From: Nostoc commune NIES-4072
GTDB taxonomy: Bacteria; Cyanobacteriota; Cyanobacteriia; Cyanobacteriales; Nostocaceae
Assembly (NCBI RefSeq): GCF_003113895.1
Contig: NZ_BDUD01000001.1
Span: forward strand, 803,388 to 867,387
Length of the DNA: 64,000 nucleotides
Direction: 5' to 3'
Shown here: positions 34,511-43,623 of the stretch, piece by piece
Layout: the number at the start of each line of letters is the position of its first letter
How positions within the stretch are numbered: the first letter of the stretch is position 1
The notes under the pieces: generated by a model
Told to the model about the DNA's origin: nothing
What the model saw: the letters and a program-made list of their open reading frames with translations, nothing else
The model's database searches: none
Translations under genes and position numbers: made by a program

Positions 34511-35430
34511 TGCGTCGCTTCAAAGTAATAAATACAAACATTAAAAGAGTATATTTGATTACTTTTTTGTTCCGCTAAAAGTATTATACGACTCTTGGTC
34601 TAAAGGTCAAGCAATTATTTTTTTAAGAAATATATATTACACCTTTTCAAAAAACATACTACATAGTTCTTCTTTATACAAATTTAATTAAAAAATTTCA
34701 ATTATCAAAAAATAGCAGATAGCGTCGATATTCATATTCATATAAATATGACGAACTAAAAGATGTCTTTTTTTCAAAAATACATAATTTAAACATATCT
34801 AGTATTAATACTGAGAAAATAACGTAAATATAAGCAGTTAAAGATAAGCTTAGTAAAACTAGTATATTCTTTATACAACAAACATCTACGTAAGTAAGAA
34901 AAATCACAACTGGGTTTCTGCATTTTCGAATAAGCATATTTACATAAATGTACTTTGCACTAAATTTTTATATACAAAGCTGAAGTAAATTTATATAAAT
35001 TATTTTAATATAGAATAGCGTAAATTCACTTAATCTTTTATAAATAAAAAATAGGTTTAAAAAAGTTGTAGTTGTTATATCATTTTTTCGGAAATTAATA
35101 AAGAAAAGATAAAATTTTACGATAAATATTATAAAGATTTGATGTTCCTACTAAGATGCCTAATTATTATTTAGAGTTAGCTGTATAAAAACCTTGTATT
35201 TACATACTAACTATATACAGGTAAAGGACTTATCAGTAATAAAAGTAAAAGCTGTCGCTTTCGCCCTGAAAGGCAAAAACGCCAAAATTATGAGATTTTT
35301 GCCAAAAATGTTCTTGAAATAGAAGAGAACTTTTATTTTTAGTATCTCCTTAAATCTTGATCGTCACGCTAACGCTAAGTAGATTTTTTTTGCTAGATTA
35401 TTTACGGAACCAAAATGTTTTTTAGTATTC
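34511..35430. other. Very AT-rich region upstream of the HlyD gene
   Basis: About 900 bp, strikingly AT-rich with many A and T runs and no GCGATCGC site. A 79-aa minus-strand frame (34698-34937) has no family features and is likely chance. The region must hold promoters for the divergent peptide array and adaptor gene. A silencer-bound or horizontally acquired origin is possible. Confidence 0.6.
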
Positions 35431-36765
35431 ATGCTCATAGACCCCCAACCAGACTTTCTCCGCCTAGTCCAAAACGACGAATATCTTCCCTCAGTCAGTA
35501 TATGGACGAGGTTGGGAGGAATATTTTTAATTGGAAGTGTTGGCGCTGCCTTCAGCCTTGCCAGTGTATTTCAATACAACATCATAGTAAAAGCTGATGC
35601 TACTGTCCGCCCAACTGGAGAAATCCGGTTAGTGCAAGCAGCATCTGAGGGAACGGTGACAAGCATCAAAGTGAAAGAAAATCAAGTTGTGAAAAAGGGA
35701 GATACGATCGCCCTCATCGACAACTCGCAATTGCAAACTAAAAAAAGCCAACTACTCGGAACTATCGAACAGAATCAGTTACAACGAGCGCAAATTGATG
35801 CACAACTAAAAGCGTTAGAAAATCAAATGGCTGCTGAGTCTAATGCAATGAGGCAGGCAATCACATCTGCCAAAGCAGACTTGAGTCGCAACAAAAGAGA
35901 TTATCAAGATAGACAAATCACTAGTCTGGCACAAGTAGAAGAAATAGAAGCTGGTGTTGAATTAGCTAAAGAGGAATTGAAGCGATATCAGCAGCTAGGA
36001 AATACAGGCGCGATCGCTGCTCTCCAAATTAAAGAAAAAGAACAAGCTTTTAAAGCTGCTACTGCTAGACTTGACAACGCTAAAGCTGCACTCAATCCTA
36101 GCAATGCTAATGTAGCGATCGCACAAGAACGTATTTCCCAAGAGTTGACCAAAGGTGAGTCTACTATTGCTCAATTGAACAAAGAGAAACAGGAACTCAT
36201 CAGGCGTCAAGTTGAAATCCAAAATCAAATTAGCAGCGCTCAACAAGAACTTAAACAAGTTTTTATGGAACTGCAAAAAACTGTAATTCGTACCTCTGAG
36301 AGCGGTACTATTCTCCAACTAGTATTAAGAAATACTGGACAAGTTGTCCGTGTTGGAGATGCGATCGCTCAAATTGCTCCCAACAATGCCCCTGTTGTAA
36401 TCAAAGCTCGTGTTGCTTCCTCAGATATTAGTAAAGTCCAATTGTGTAAAGTCGCACAAGTCGCAAAATGTTTAGAGGGGCAAGTACAAATGCGGGTTTC
36501 TGCTTATCCGTATCCAGATTATGGCATCCTCAAAGGTGCTGTCAGAGGCATTAGTGCCGATGCCATTACATCTCAGGGTAACAGTACCATTCCAACTGCG
36601 CCTTACTATGAGGTGACAATTGAGCCAGAGAAACTTTATTTAAAAAAGAGCGATAAATCCTATCCTATTAAAGCAGGGATGGAAGTTACAGCTGAAATCA
36701 TTTCCAAAAAAGAAACCCTACTGACATTTATTCTGAGAAAAGCAAGACTGCTAACGGATGTGTAG
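35431..36765 (+). CDS. HlyD-family membrane fusion protein (adaptor of the C39 exporter)
   Basis: 444 aa. One membrane helix (about 28-52, LGGIFLIGSVGAAFSLASVF) follows a short cytosolic N-terminus. A biotinyl-lipoyl half-motif (VQAASEGTVTSIKVKENQVV) at about 67-86, a long coiled coil (about 100-275), a second lipoyl half (RTSESGTILQLVLRNTGQVV) and a beta-barrel follow. This order is that of HlyD/periplasmic adaptors in type I secretion. It is divergent from the peptide array and the PCAT, and completes the inner-membrane part of an export system. The outer-membrane TolC is not in the window. Confidence 0.92.
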   Translation: MLIDPQPDFLRLVQNDEYLPSVSIWTRLGGIFLIGSVGAAFSLASVFQYNIIVKADATVRPTGEIRLVQAASEGTVTSIKVKENQVVKKGDTIALIDNSQLQTKKSQLLGTIEQNQLQRAQIDAQLKALENQMAAESNAMRQAITSAKADLSRNKRDYQDRQITSLAQVEEIEAGVELAKEELKRYQQLGNTGAIAALQIKEKEQAFKAATARLDNAKAALNPSNANVAIAQERISQELTKGESTIAQLNKEKQELIRRQVEIQNQISSAQQELKQVFMELQKTVIRTSESGTILQLVLRNTGQVVRVGDAIAQIAPNNAPVVIKARVASSDISKVQLCKVAQVAKCLEGQVQMRVSAYPYPDYGILKGAVRGISADAITSQGNSTIPTAPYYEVTIEPEKLYLKKSDKSYPIKAGMEVTAEIISKKETLLTFILRKARLLTDV

Positions 36766-36864
36766 ATTCCTTCCTGTATTCCACGCCATTGAGAAGCACT
36801 ATAATAATTCAAAATTCACACATTCGCCGAGCGTCTCCTAGAGAAGAAAGTTACATAAGGGAAT

Positions 36865-37428
36865 TTAAACCCCGACTGTAGCTTTCTTCTCGGACGGTAA
36901 CTGAGCAAAGTCGGAGCCATCTAAACTTCGAGTTAATAATTTTTTAATATTATATTTTTCAGCGAAATTGACTAGCATATCTACCAAGGCTGTAAAAATT
37001 TCAAAAATTTTATCAACTAAGGTAGTAGACGGAGGGTAGTTTTCCTCCTGCTTTCCTCGAAAAATGGGATTTACTTGAAAAGTTTGCTGATATAGTTCAT
37101 CAATTAGTTTTCTATAAATAAATTTTAAAGAGTCGCTGAAATTTAAAAATAAGTTAAAAGCTAAGTATTCTAAATATTTTAAAGACCATATCCAATTATT
37201 CTCTTTTCCACTGTTTTGGTTGTTAAGAACATATTGAATTGGGTTGACTGTTGCTTCTAAGCAAAAAAATTTGTTTAAATCTCCATATCCCATGACAAAA
37301 AGTGCAAAACAAAGAGCAAAAGATAATCTTTGTGTAAAAGCATTGCTTTTATTTACTAAAAACTCAAAAAAGGCTAATTGAGCAAATTTGGCTGATTCTT
37401 TTTCAATTAATGCAAACACTTTTTTCAT
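36865..37428 (-). CDS. Hypothetical protein, 187 aa, next to the export locus
   Basis: 187 aa, rich in Phe, Leu, Lys and Asn. It has one moderately hydrophobic segment (about 33-50, RLSFALCFALFVMGYGDL) and a helical C-terminal half (VDKIFEIFTALVDMLVNF). It has no clear signal peptide or known motif; I do not recognise a family. It converges on the HlyD gene with 99 bp between. It could be an immunity or accessory protein of the peptide system, but only location suggests this. Confidence 0.55.
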   Translation of the reverse strand: MKKVFALIEKESAKFAQLAFFEFLVNKSNAFTQRLSFALCFALFVMGYGDLNKFFCLEATVNPIQYVLNNQNSGKENNWIWSLKYLEYLAFNLFLNFSDSLKFIYRKLIDELYQQTFQVNPIFRGKQEENYPPSTTLVDKIFEIFTALVDMLVNFAEKYNIKKLLTRSLDGSDFAQLPSEKKATVGV

Positions 37429-37614
37429 GATGAAAAAATCCTGCCTGGTAAGTGGCCAATAAGTCTCTATTGAGATATCAGTTGCCGCTTATGGTTTTAT
37501 GCAGAGTCAGCCAATTCTTTACAAAACTTTACAAACTACGTTACAGTTAGCCTTTTGTGCTTATGCGAGGAGGCGATCGTCTCTCGCCCCCAAATTTTTT
37601 TATGGGGTTCAAAA

Positions 37615-39315
37615 TTATTGACTTTTGACTTTTGACTTCCCCCTTTGCGTAGCGTCCTGTAGGGAAGGGGCTGATCCATTCCAAATTTGATTGAATTGAT
37701 CTGCCGACAACGACTGTAAAATACTAAGATTAAGTGGCGCTTTACTGATAAATGTGGCGTAGGAAGGCTGCAAATAGGAACGGTATTCAGGGCGGTTGAG
37801 GAGATGGGTTTGCAAAAAAGCTACGCTGAGAGCGTTGAGATAGGAATAAACAGGGGCACGATCAGGGCCTAGCAAGGCAGGTGGCACAGGTAAGACACCA
37901 TTTTCAGAAGTAGGTTCTGCGATCGCTGAAAAGTGGGTGGCGTTTTCGATCAAAGCTAGGTACTTATTAGAGTTAGAAAGCCAGGTAAAGGGGCGAATCT
38001 GCTCAGATACGGGTGGGGCAAAAATATCTTGACTACCTCCTACCAGCATTACTGGAATTTTTATTTGACTCACTCCGGCCTCACCCAAAACTAAGCTGTC
38101 AATTGGATTAATGGCCATGATGACCTTGATACGATCATCTTTGAGTTGGTAATTTCTTAAGGGTAATTTATTTGCTTCACACTGCAACAAGAGCGATAAA
38201 TTAAAGGATGAATTATTGCGATTACAGTTTCGCCTCAGTTGCTCAAAGTTAATATTTGCTCCTGCTAAAGCCAAAACAGTATAACCGCCAAAGGACTGAC
38301 CGATCGCGCCAACTTGCTGAAAATTGAGTTTTCCTTGGAGGGTGGGATCAGATTTGTCCAGACGTTCGAGTTCATTGAGGAGATATTTGATATCCAAAGG
38401 TCGATTGATAAATTCTGATGGATCTGGCGGCCCGGCCAAACCCGCAAAATATAGTTGAAAGCGTTCGGCATTACTACCAGGGTGTTCCAGTACAGCAACA
38501 GCAAAACCATAGGATGCTAAATGTTCAGCCAGGTAGACAAAGGTAGAGCGATCTGAGGCGATGCCATGAGAAATTACAATCAGGGGAAAGGGAGGCGAAG
38601 CCAGTTCTTTAGTGCTTTGTGAATCGGCTTCCGGCAGATAGATATCTACCGGTAGACGGCGTGAGCGAGAAAAGTCATTTAGGTCAAAGGTCTTTTTCTG
38701 CCAACGGAATTTTCCTGGCGATCGCAAATCTGGCTGTTGTGAGAAATCAATTTTTGAATTGGCTGATTGAGCGATCGCTTCTTTTTGAAGAGAGGCAACA
38801 ACTTCATCCCTTTTTTTGAGCAATTGTGACAAGTCATCAACTATCTTTAACCCTCCAGTGAAATTCACTCGCACAGTATTGCTAGGAAATTTCCGCAACA
38901 AATTCACAACCGTTAAACCTTCGCGATCGGCAGCAGCCAAAATCAAAGAGGCACGTATGGCATAGAACCCGTTCTGTCGAGACTCAGTGAGGAGTAATTC
39001 TCCTAGCTGTTGCATCACTTGTTCGCCTATAGGTGAGTAGGTAACTTGAGATACAAGTGTAGGAGTGATATTGAACCTTTGCTGAAGCAGATCCCGCAGT
39101 TGAGAGAGTTGTTGAGGCGTAGCACGGCTAGCATAAAATGAAAAATCTTGATCGATTTTGCCAACTTTCGCAAAAGTTTCCAGCGAGTCTACAGACAAGG
39201 AGAATTCGCCGAAGGGAGGGTAATAAAAGCTAATACGTTCAGCTCCCAATCCAGGAGTTGCAGTCAAAAACGTAGATAGCAAACCTAAACCCAGGTATCT
39301 CAGAAATTTTTTCAT
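37615..39315 (-). CDS. DUF1400 alpha/beta hydrolase, secreted
   Basis: 566 aa. A signal peptide (about 1-25, ending PGLGA) precedes the cyanobacterial DUF1400 domain (about 26-160, RISFYYPPFGEFSLSVDSLE). The alpha/beta hydrolase domain (about 215-530) has the oxyanion region ISHGIASDRSTF, nucleophile elbow IGQSFGGYT, an acidic residue near GGSQDIFAPP and His in NATHFSAI. It is a lipase/esterase-like enzyme of unknown substrate in the periplasm. The last ~15 residues (DATQRGKSKVKSQ) are encoded by a dispersed repeat (ACTTTTGACTTTTGACTT), suggesting that the original stop was lost. Confidence 0.9.
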   Translation of the reverse strand: MKKFLRYLGLGLLSTFLTATPGLGAERISFYYPPFGEFSLSVDSLETFAKVGKIDQDFSFYASRATPQQLSQLRDLLQQRFNITPTLVSQVTYSPIGEQVMQQLGELLLTESRQNGFYAIRASLILAAADREGLTVVNLLRKFPSNTVRVNFTGGLKIVDDLSQLLKKRDEVVASLQKEAIAQSANSKIDFSQQPDLRSPGKFRWQKKTFDLNDFSRSRRLPVDIYLPEADSQSTKELASPPFPLIVISHGIASDRSTFVYLAEHLASYGFAVAVLEHPGSNAERFQLYFAGLAGPPDPSEFINRPLDIKYLLNELERLDKSDPTLQGKLNFQQVGAIGQSFGGYTVLALAGANINFEQLRRNCNRNNSSFNLSLLLQCEANKLPLRNYQLKDDRIKVIMAINPIDSLVLGEAGVSQIKIPVMLVGGSQDIFAPPVSEQIRPFTWLSNSNKYLALIENATHFSAIAEPTSENGVLPVPPALLGPDRAPVYSYLNALSVAFLQTHLLNRPEYRSYLQPSYATFISKAPLNLSILQSLSADQFNQIWNGSAPSLQDATQRGKSKVKSQ

Positions 39316-39955
39316 TAGAAAAACCCACTGTCTAACCCTGCTAGAGAAGTTTAAGCAGGGAGGAAAGCGGGGCGGGATCTATAACCGCTTTCCTGTTTAC
39401 TTGGTTTACATATATCAAACAGCTTACAAGCACAAGAAAGCAAGTATTTACAGTCCTAGTACTGCAATGGGGAAATCACGTATTCAAAAATCAAAGGTCA
39501 AAAGTATTATGGAATGGGGTTTTTAGGGATTTTAAATGGTTGCTCTATTTCCGCCGTGATCTACTAGTAGTCTGTCTCAAAATTTTTGAGAGGTTAGTGG
39601 TGTTAAGATCCCCGACTTCTTGAAGAAGTCGGGGATCTAGTAGCCCCGCAAAATTAATGCGATGAACCACTAGTTTCCTATATACGCTTTAACGAACTTT
39701 GGGGGTTTAAGTCCCCAGCAAGATAGGCAGCACGTTTTGTGTCGGGGTCTAAATCCCCGTCACAAAACGTAATTGCGAATTGCGTTAGCGAGGAACGAGC
39801 GTCATTGCGAATTGCGAATTGGTTTAAATCGCCGACTTTCAAAGCGAGGTATATATCAAAAAACAATCATCAATGATCAATACATGAGTAGCATAATTTT
39901 TCAGCCAAACAGCATCAGTAGAGCGATAATAGATATAGAGATCAAAATATTTTAT
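39316..39955. other. Intergenic region with dispersed palindromes
   Basis: About 640 bp. It contains the 31-nt palindrome at 39607-39637, an inverted repeat at 39732-39770 (ACGTTTTGTG arms, 16-bp stem with one mismatch, 7-nt loop) and ATTGCGAATTGCG direct repeats at about 39771-39820. No gene is seen. Confidence 0.6.
39607..39637. repeat. 31-nt palindromic repeat, copy A
   Basis: GATCCCCGACTTCTT, one central base, then its perfect complement. The same unit recurs at 48686-48716 (different central base) and an imperfect form at 43495-43523. Confidence 0.85.
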
Positions 39956-40150
39956 ATGTCCTTCTCCTCGTGTCCCTGTTGTGTTGTCGTCCTCAATCAA
40001 CAACAAGAGCAAAATATCTCTCACCAAAACCAGTGCCAGGATGTGCCAGTTAACCCCAGCAAGAGGATGGTTAAAAGTTGCACTGTAGTTGAAAATGGTC
40101 GGGTTGTCGTTAAACCTTTAGAAGCTCCTGTCAATCAGACTTTGGAGTAA
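39956..40150 (+). CDS. Possible small Cys-containing protein, 64 aa
   Basis: The ATG at 39956 opens 64 codons: MSFSSCPCCVVVLNQQQEQN, then CQDVPVNPSKRMVKSCTVVE and a VVVKPLEAPVNQTLE tail. It has a CPCC cluster and two more Cys. A longer in-frame start at 39773 lies inside repeats and is less credible. I do not recognise it and there is no strong ribosome site. Coding is uncertain; the protein-like C-terminal half is the only support. Confidence 0.35.
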   Translation: MSFSSCPCCVVVLNQQQEQNISHQNQCQDVPVNPSKRMVKSCTVVENGRVVVKPLEAPVNQTLE

Positions 40151-40163
40151 CGTTGCAGGCATT

Positions 40164-41135
40164 TTAACTGTCTTCATCCAAAGGTAAAACATCGTGGAAG
40201 CGGTTGTAATCAATATAGCGATGTCCATCGGGTGTGTGATGGAAAATATCGACAAATTGACTATTCCACAAAATCTCATTAGCACCATAAGTATGACGGG
40301 CATGGACAACTTGTGCAACCGTTTCATCAATGCCATTCAAAGAGACGATCAGTATAGTATTTGTCTGGATTAACGATTCTGGTGTCATGCCATATAAAGG
40401 ACTAAACTCATCAATGACATGCATCACTGACCAGCTTAACGTGAAGCTAGGTGTTTGGTTCCTCAGCAGTTTGAGGTCGTGGAACCGACGCATGAACTGC
40501 CCTTCTGAGGTTATCTCGTCGCGCATTAAGTAGACTCGCATCTGCGCCTCCAGAATTATATTGCGACGCTGATTAGCGCTGCGAAAGATTAGAGTCGGCA
40601 TTGCATTATGAGGTGTAATTACAGCAACACGACTAAAAAGCACACGGGCTGTAGGTCGGGAGAATCGAGCAAAAGCTAGTCCCGTCATCACAGCAATTCC
40701 CACCAAACCGATCATTGCTTCAATGGTGACAATGATGTTGGCGTAAGTTGTTTTAGGATACAATGCCCCATAGCCGATGGATGCTAGGGTTTGCACGCTA
40801 AAGAAAAAGAGATCTGAAAAAGAGCCAGGTCGGGCGTTGGCAATACAATCTCCTCCTATCCAGTAAGCTAGGGCAAATAGAACATTAATAGTTATATAGA
40901 AAGTACAGATCAGGATGAGAAAGCCAGTCCAGGGAATCGTTAGCAGCAGATGGTAGGGATCGCGCCAGTAAGAATGCCATGCACCCATACCCATAATCTC
41001 AAATTTTCCATCTCGAACTTGAATCTGAATAGGTGGGATCAGACGCTGTTTTTTCTTCGGTGAAAGTCTCTTTAGTCGAAATTTCATTGCAAGTAGCCAA
41101 AAAAACGGCAACTGCTTAGTATTTTGACATTCCAC
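40164..41135 (-). CDS. Inward-rectifier (Kir-type) potassium channel
   Basis: 323 aa as drawn; M17 (start 41087) is also likely. Two membrane helices (about 64-92 and 131-156) flank a pore loop with the K+ filter SIGYG (119-123). A slide-helix region SYWRDPYHLLL precedes TM1. The C-terminal cytoplasmic immunoglobulin-like domain (about 165-310) has typical KirBac blocks (NAMPTLIFRSANQRRN, SPLYGMTPESL, IDETVAQVVHARHTY). It conducts K+ at the plasma membrane. It neighbours the stress-linked PRC-barrel genes but is not overlapping them. Confidence 0.92.
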   Translation of the reverse strand: MECQNTKQLPFFWLLAMKFRLKRLSPKKKQRLIPPIQIQVRDGKFEIMGMGAWHSYWRDPYHLLLTIPWTGFLILICTFYITINVLFALAYWIGGDCIANARPGSFSDLFFFSVQTLASIGYGALYPKTTYANIIVTIEAMIGLVGIAVMTGLAFARFSRPTARVLFSRVAVITPHNAMPTLIFRSANQRRNIILEAQMRVYLMRDEITSEGQFMRRFHDLKLLRNQTPSFTLSWSVMHVIDEFSPLYGMTPESLIQTNTILIVSLNGIDETVAQVVHARHTYGANEILWNSQFVDIFHHTPDGHRYIDYNRFHDVLPLDEDS

Positions 41136-41182
41136 TTACCCACAAGGGAACGAAAATTTCAACTTTCTTTTCTTAAATCAGC

Positions 41183-41213
41183 AAAAAAAATAGGGTGTGC
41201 AATGCCCACCCTA
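41183..41213 (-). terminator. Intrinsic terminator of the 41252-42157 gene
   Basis: Read on the minus strand: TAGGGTG, 9-nt loop, CACCCTA, then eight T. It starts 38 nt after the stop. Confidence 0.85.
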
Positions 41214-41251
41214 ACAATCAGCGAGAAACTAACTCATTTTTCAGGATTTGG

Positions 41252-42157
41252 TTACTGACTTTTAGAACAGCGATCAAACCACTCCTGATATTTTTTCTGG
41301 TGTGACTCATCTTCAACAGCGATGGTCACTCGCACTTGGTTGCAACCGTGATTTTGCTCTAGTGCGATCGCATTCAACAATAAACTAGCAGTCTTAGGTG
41401 AGCTAAATTCACCACTTACCATTAAACCACTACCAAAATGCTGAACCTCAAGTCTTTTTACTTCCGTTAAGTCAATGCCAGAAATTTCCTCTTGTCCTAA
41501 ATCAATTTCTGCAAGTTGTTTGTGTTCTGGGCTAATTTGTTCTACAATCAACTTTTCACGCCGGACAGGAACTTGTATCATCCGGGTTTCAATTTCTTTG
41601 CGAACAATCACCTCACCAATTTTACGCTTACTGCTTTCAACAACTAGTCGTTCTTCTAGTAAATGAATAATCTGTTCTTCCGTAGCCTCATCTAAATCTA
41701 CTGACTCAACTGGGCTATTTGTAGTTTGATAATTCCCTAGTTGCTCAGTTGAGTTTTCTGATAGTGTGCGTAGATGCGGAGCAACTTGCCGATAGGCATC
41801 GCCTGGTGTTTCTGTTTCTAAATATTCAGGCATATATTCGATTTCTGATTTATTTAAGTCTATGAAAACAGATTTAGTCAGCTTGTCTATTTTTTTTATT
41901 CTTTGGCTCTGCAACCGAAATAAAGAAGGATGTTTTTCAGCTAACTGCTGACCATATTCTAGAGTTTTTTGATTCACAACTAGGTTTAATCTACGATTAG
42001 CATCCACAATTAAATCATGAACTACTCCTACTAGCCGACCTTGCTGATCGAACACAGCAAAATTTTCCACCTTCTTTCTTAAATCTGCTAATGAGGTGCT
42101 AGTTTGAGAATCAGAGTTTGCCTCTCCAATGTTTTTTGTCATCGGTTGGCTATTCAT
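41252..42157 (-). CDS. PRC-barrel/DUF2382 protein (divergent paralogue)
   Basis: 301 aa. It has an N-terminal PRC-barrel-like region (about 30-110, VFDQQGRLVGVVHDLIVDAN), a linker and a DUF2382 domain (about 165-235) with EERLVVESSKRKIGEVIVRKEIETR and VPVRREKLIVEQISPE. The C-terminal ~70 residues are an extra domain not in its two neighbours (SGEFSSPKTASLLLNAIALE). It is the most diverged of three family members in this cluster. DUF2382 proteins are stress-related; their biochemical role is unknown. It is followed by a clear intrinsic terminator. Confidence 0.82.
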   Translation of the reverse strand: MNSQPMTKNIGEANSDSQTSTSLADLRKKVENFAVFDQQGRLVGVVHDLIVDANRRLNLVVNQKTLEYGQQLAEKHPSLFRLQSQRIKKIDKLTKSVFIDLNKSEIEYMPEYLETETPGDAYRQVAPHLRTLSENSTEQLGNYQTTNSPVESVDLDEATEEQIIHLLEERLVVESSKRKIGEVIVRKEIETRMIQVPVRREKLIVEQISPEHKQLAEIDLGQEEISGIDLTEVKRLEVQHFGSGLMVSGEFSSPKTASLLLNAIALEQNHGCNQVRVTIAVEDESHQKKYQEWFDRCSKSQ

Positions 42158-42399
42158 AGTGCAATCTTTATGAGCTATTTTCTAGTTAGCTAAATTAAAT
42201 GTATCAATCATCTAAATACCATTTAGAAAATGATTGCGATAGATGTATTTATCTAACCTATATTCAGAGAAATATTCGCAATCCAAAATCTAAAGTTGTA
42301 TTAGTTATTGGAAGCACAGGTAAAGCTAATTCTACAGCCTCACCTGTACTGTGTTGAATTTATTATTAGTCATTAGTTTGCAACTAATGACTTTGTTAT

Positions 42400-43293
42400 T
42401 TAGCGTTCTTCAATGGGAAGATTACCAGAATTGACATCTAATTCTTCACGACGCACGGTTTTTTGAGTTTCAACTGTGTCTTGATCAACTACTTTTTTAA
42501 CTCTGACTTCTTCACGCAAAAATGCTTCTGTGCGAACTTCAGGAGTTTCTTCATAGATTTCTACGCGAACAACTTCGCCTTCACGGAAGTCTGCTTCGCG
42601 CCCAGAAACGGCAGTACCTGCATCTGCTGGAGTTACACGTTCAATCACAACTCGCTCTGTTTCTATTGGCACTGTAACCCGTGCAGTATCAGTCTCAACG
42701 TGCTTACCAATCGTTACTTCTCCAGTTTTTTGGCGGCGTTTGCTGGCAATCAGCCGTTCTTCATACAATCTCAGAGTTTGATGATCTTGCTCATTTAACC
42801 CATATAAAGAAGGCTCATGTTCGTAATTATAGTTATCACGATTGTAAGTTGGCGCAACCGGCTGCTGATAAGTTGTATCCACTGGCGCTGTCGCTTCCAA
42901 TGGTAATGATGCATCTACAGGTTGAACGTAGTCTGCGGGTTGGCGATATACCCCACGCACCCTTTCTTCATAATCATAATCAAGGGCTTGACGCTCACTG
43001 AACTCAGGTAAATCTTCTGCTTGCTCTCTAGTCAAGCCAATTGTGTAGACACGATCAACGTTATAGTCGATACGGGCACGACCAATTGGTAGTAACACTT
43101 TTTTACCAAAAATCCAGAAGCCTAAATCAACGACTAGATAGCGGAAATGACCTTCTTCATCCACTAAAACATCGCTGACAGTACCAACTTTTTCATCAGT
43201 TCCTTGTGTATAAACGCCGAGTCCATTAAGATCGCGACCTTCAAATGTATCACGATAGTTAGGCTCAAAGTCTTGTAATTTGTAAAGTACCAT
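42400..43293 (-). CDS. PRC-barrel/DUF2382 protein, AvaK-like
   Basis: 297 aa from M at 43293, which has GAGGA about 8 nt upstream; the earlier ATG at 43323 is less likely. The PRC barrel (about 8-85) has GTVSDVLVDEEGHFRYLVVD and WIFGKKVLLPIGRARIDY. A Pro-rich linker leads to DUF2382 (about 175-285) with LRLYEERLIASKRRQKTGEV and FLREEVRVKKVVDQDTVE. The relative AvaK is a marker of akinetes in Anabaena variabilis. The paralogue at 43624-44466 is adjacent and on the same strand. A role in stress or dormancy is inferred from the family. Confidence 0.88.
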   Translation of the reverse strand: MVLYKLQDFEPNYRDTFEGRDLNGLGVYTQGTDEKVGTVSDVLVDEEGHFRYLVVDLGFWIFGKKVLLPIGRARIDYNVDRVYTIGLTREQAEDLPEFSERQALDYDYEERVRGVYRQPADYVQPVDASLPLEATAPVDTTYQQPVAPTYNRDNYNYEHEPSLYGLNEQDHQTLRLYEERLIASKRRQKTGEVTIGKHVETDTARVTVPIETERVVIERVTPADAGTAVSGREADFREGEVVRVEIYEETPEVRTEAFLREEVRVKKVVDQDTVETQKTVRREELDVNSGNLPIEER

Positions 43294-43623
43294 TATATTT
43301 TCCTCAAAAATTTTCTTTCCCATCTCCTATTAACTAAGTTAGCCATTTAATGATTTGTTTACCTCTTTCTGGCGAATGAATTACTTTAAAAGTTAAATTA
43401 TCAAAAGTTATAGATATTTTATGATAATAGAGCAAATAAATTTTACGTTTCTATATCCTTGCTTACTTAAAATGCAAATTTTTTAAAGCGTTAAATTCCC
43501 GATTTCTTTAGAAAGTCGGGAATCTTAGTTGTTTAATAAAACAACACATGCAGAGATAAAAATTAACTTTGCCTGCATGATTATTTCAGATAAATCTACC
43601 AAACAAACTTATTGGTCAGCTAC
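43294..43623. other. Intergenic between AvaK-like paralogues
   Basis: 330 bp, AT-rich. It holds an imperfect palindrome at 43495-43523 (ATTCCCGATTTCTTTAGAAA core) related to the 31-nt repeat, which could terminate the upstream paralogue. No gene is seen. Confidence 0.5.

Noticed and set aside
34698..34937. 79-aa minus-strand frame in the AT-rich region
   Set aside because: Low-complexity chance frame with no start signal or family features.
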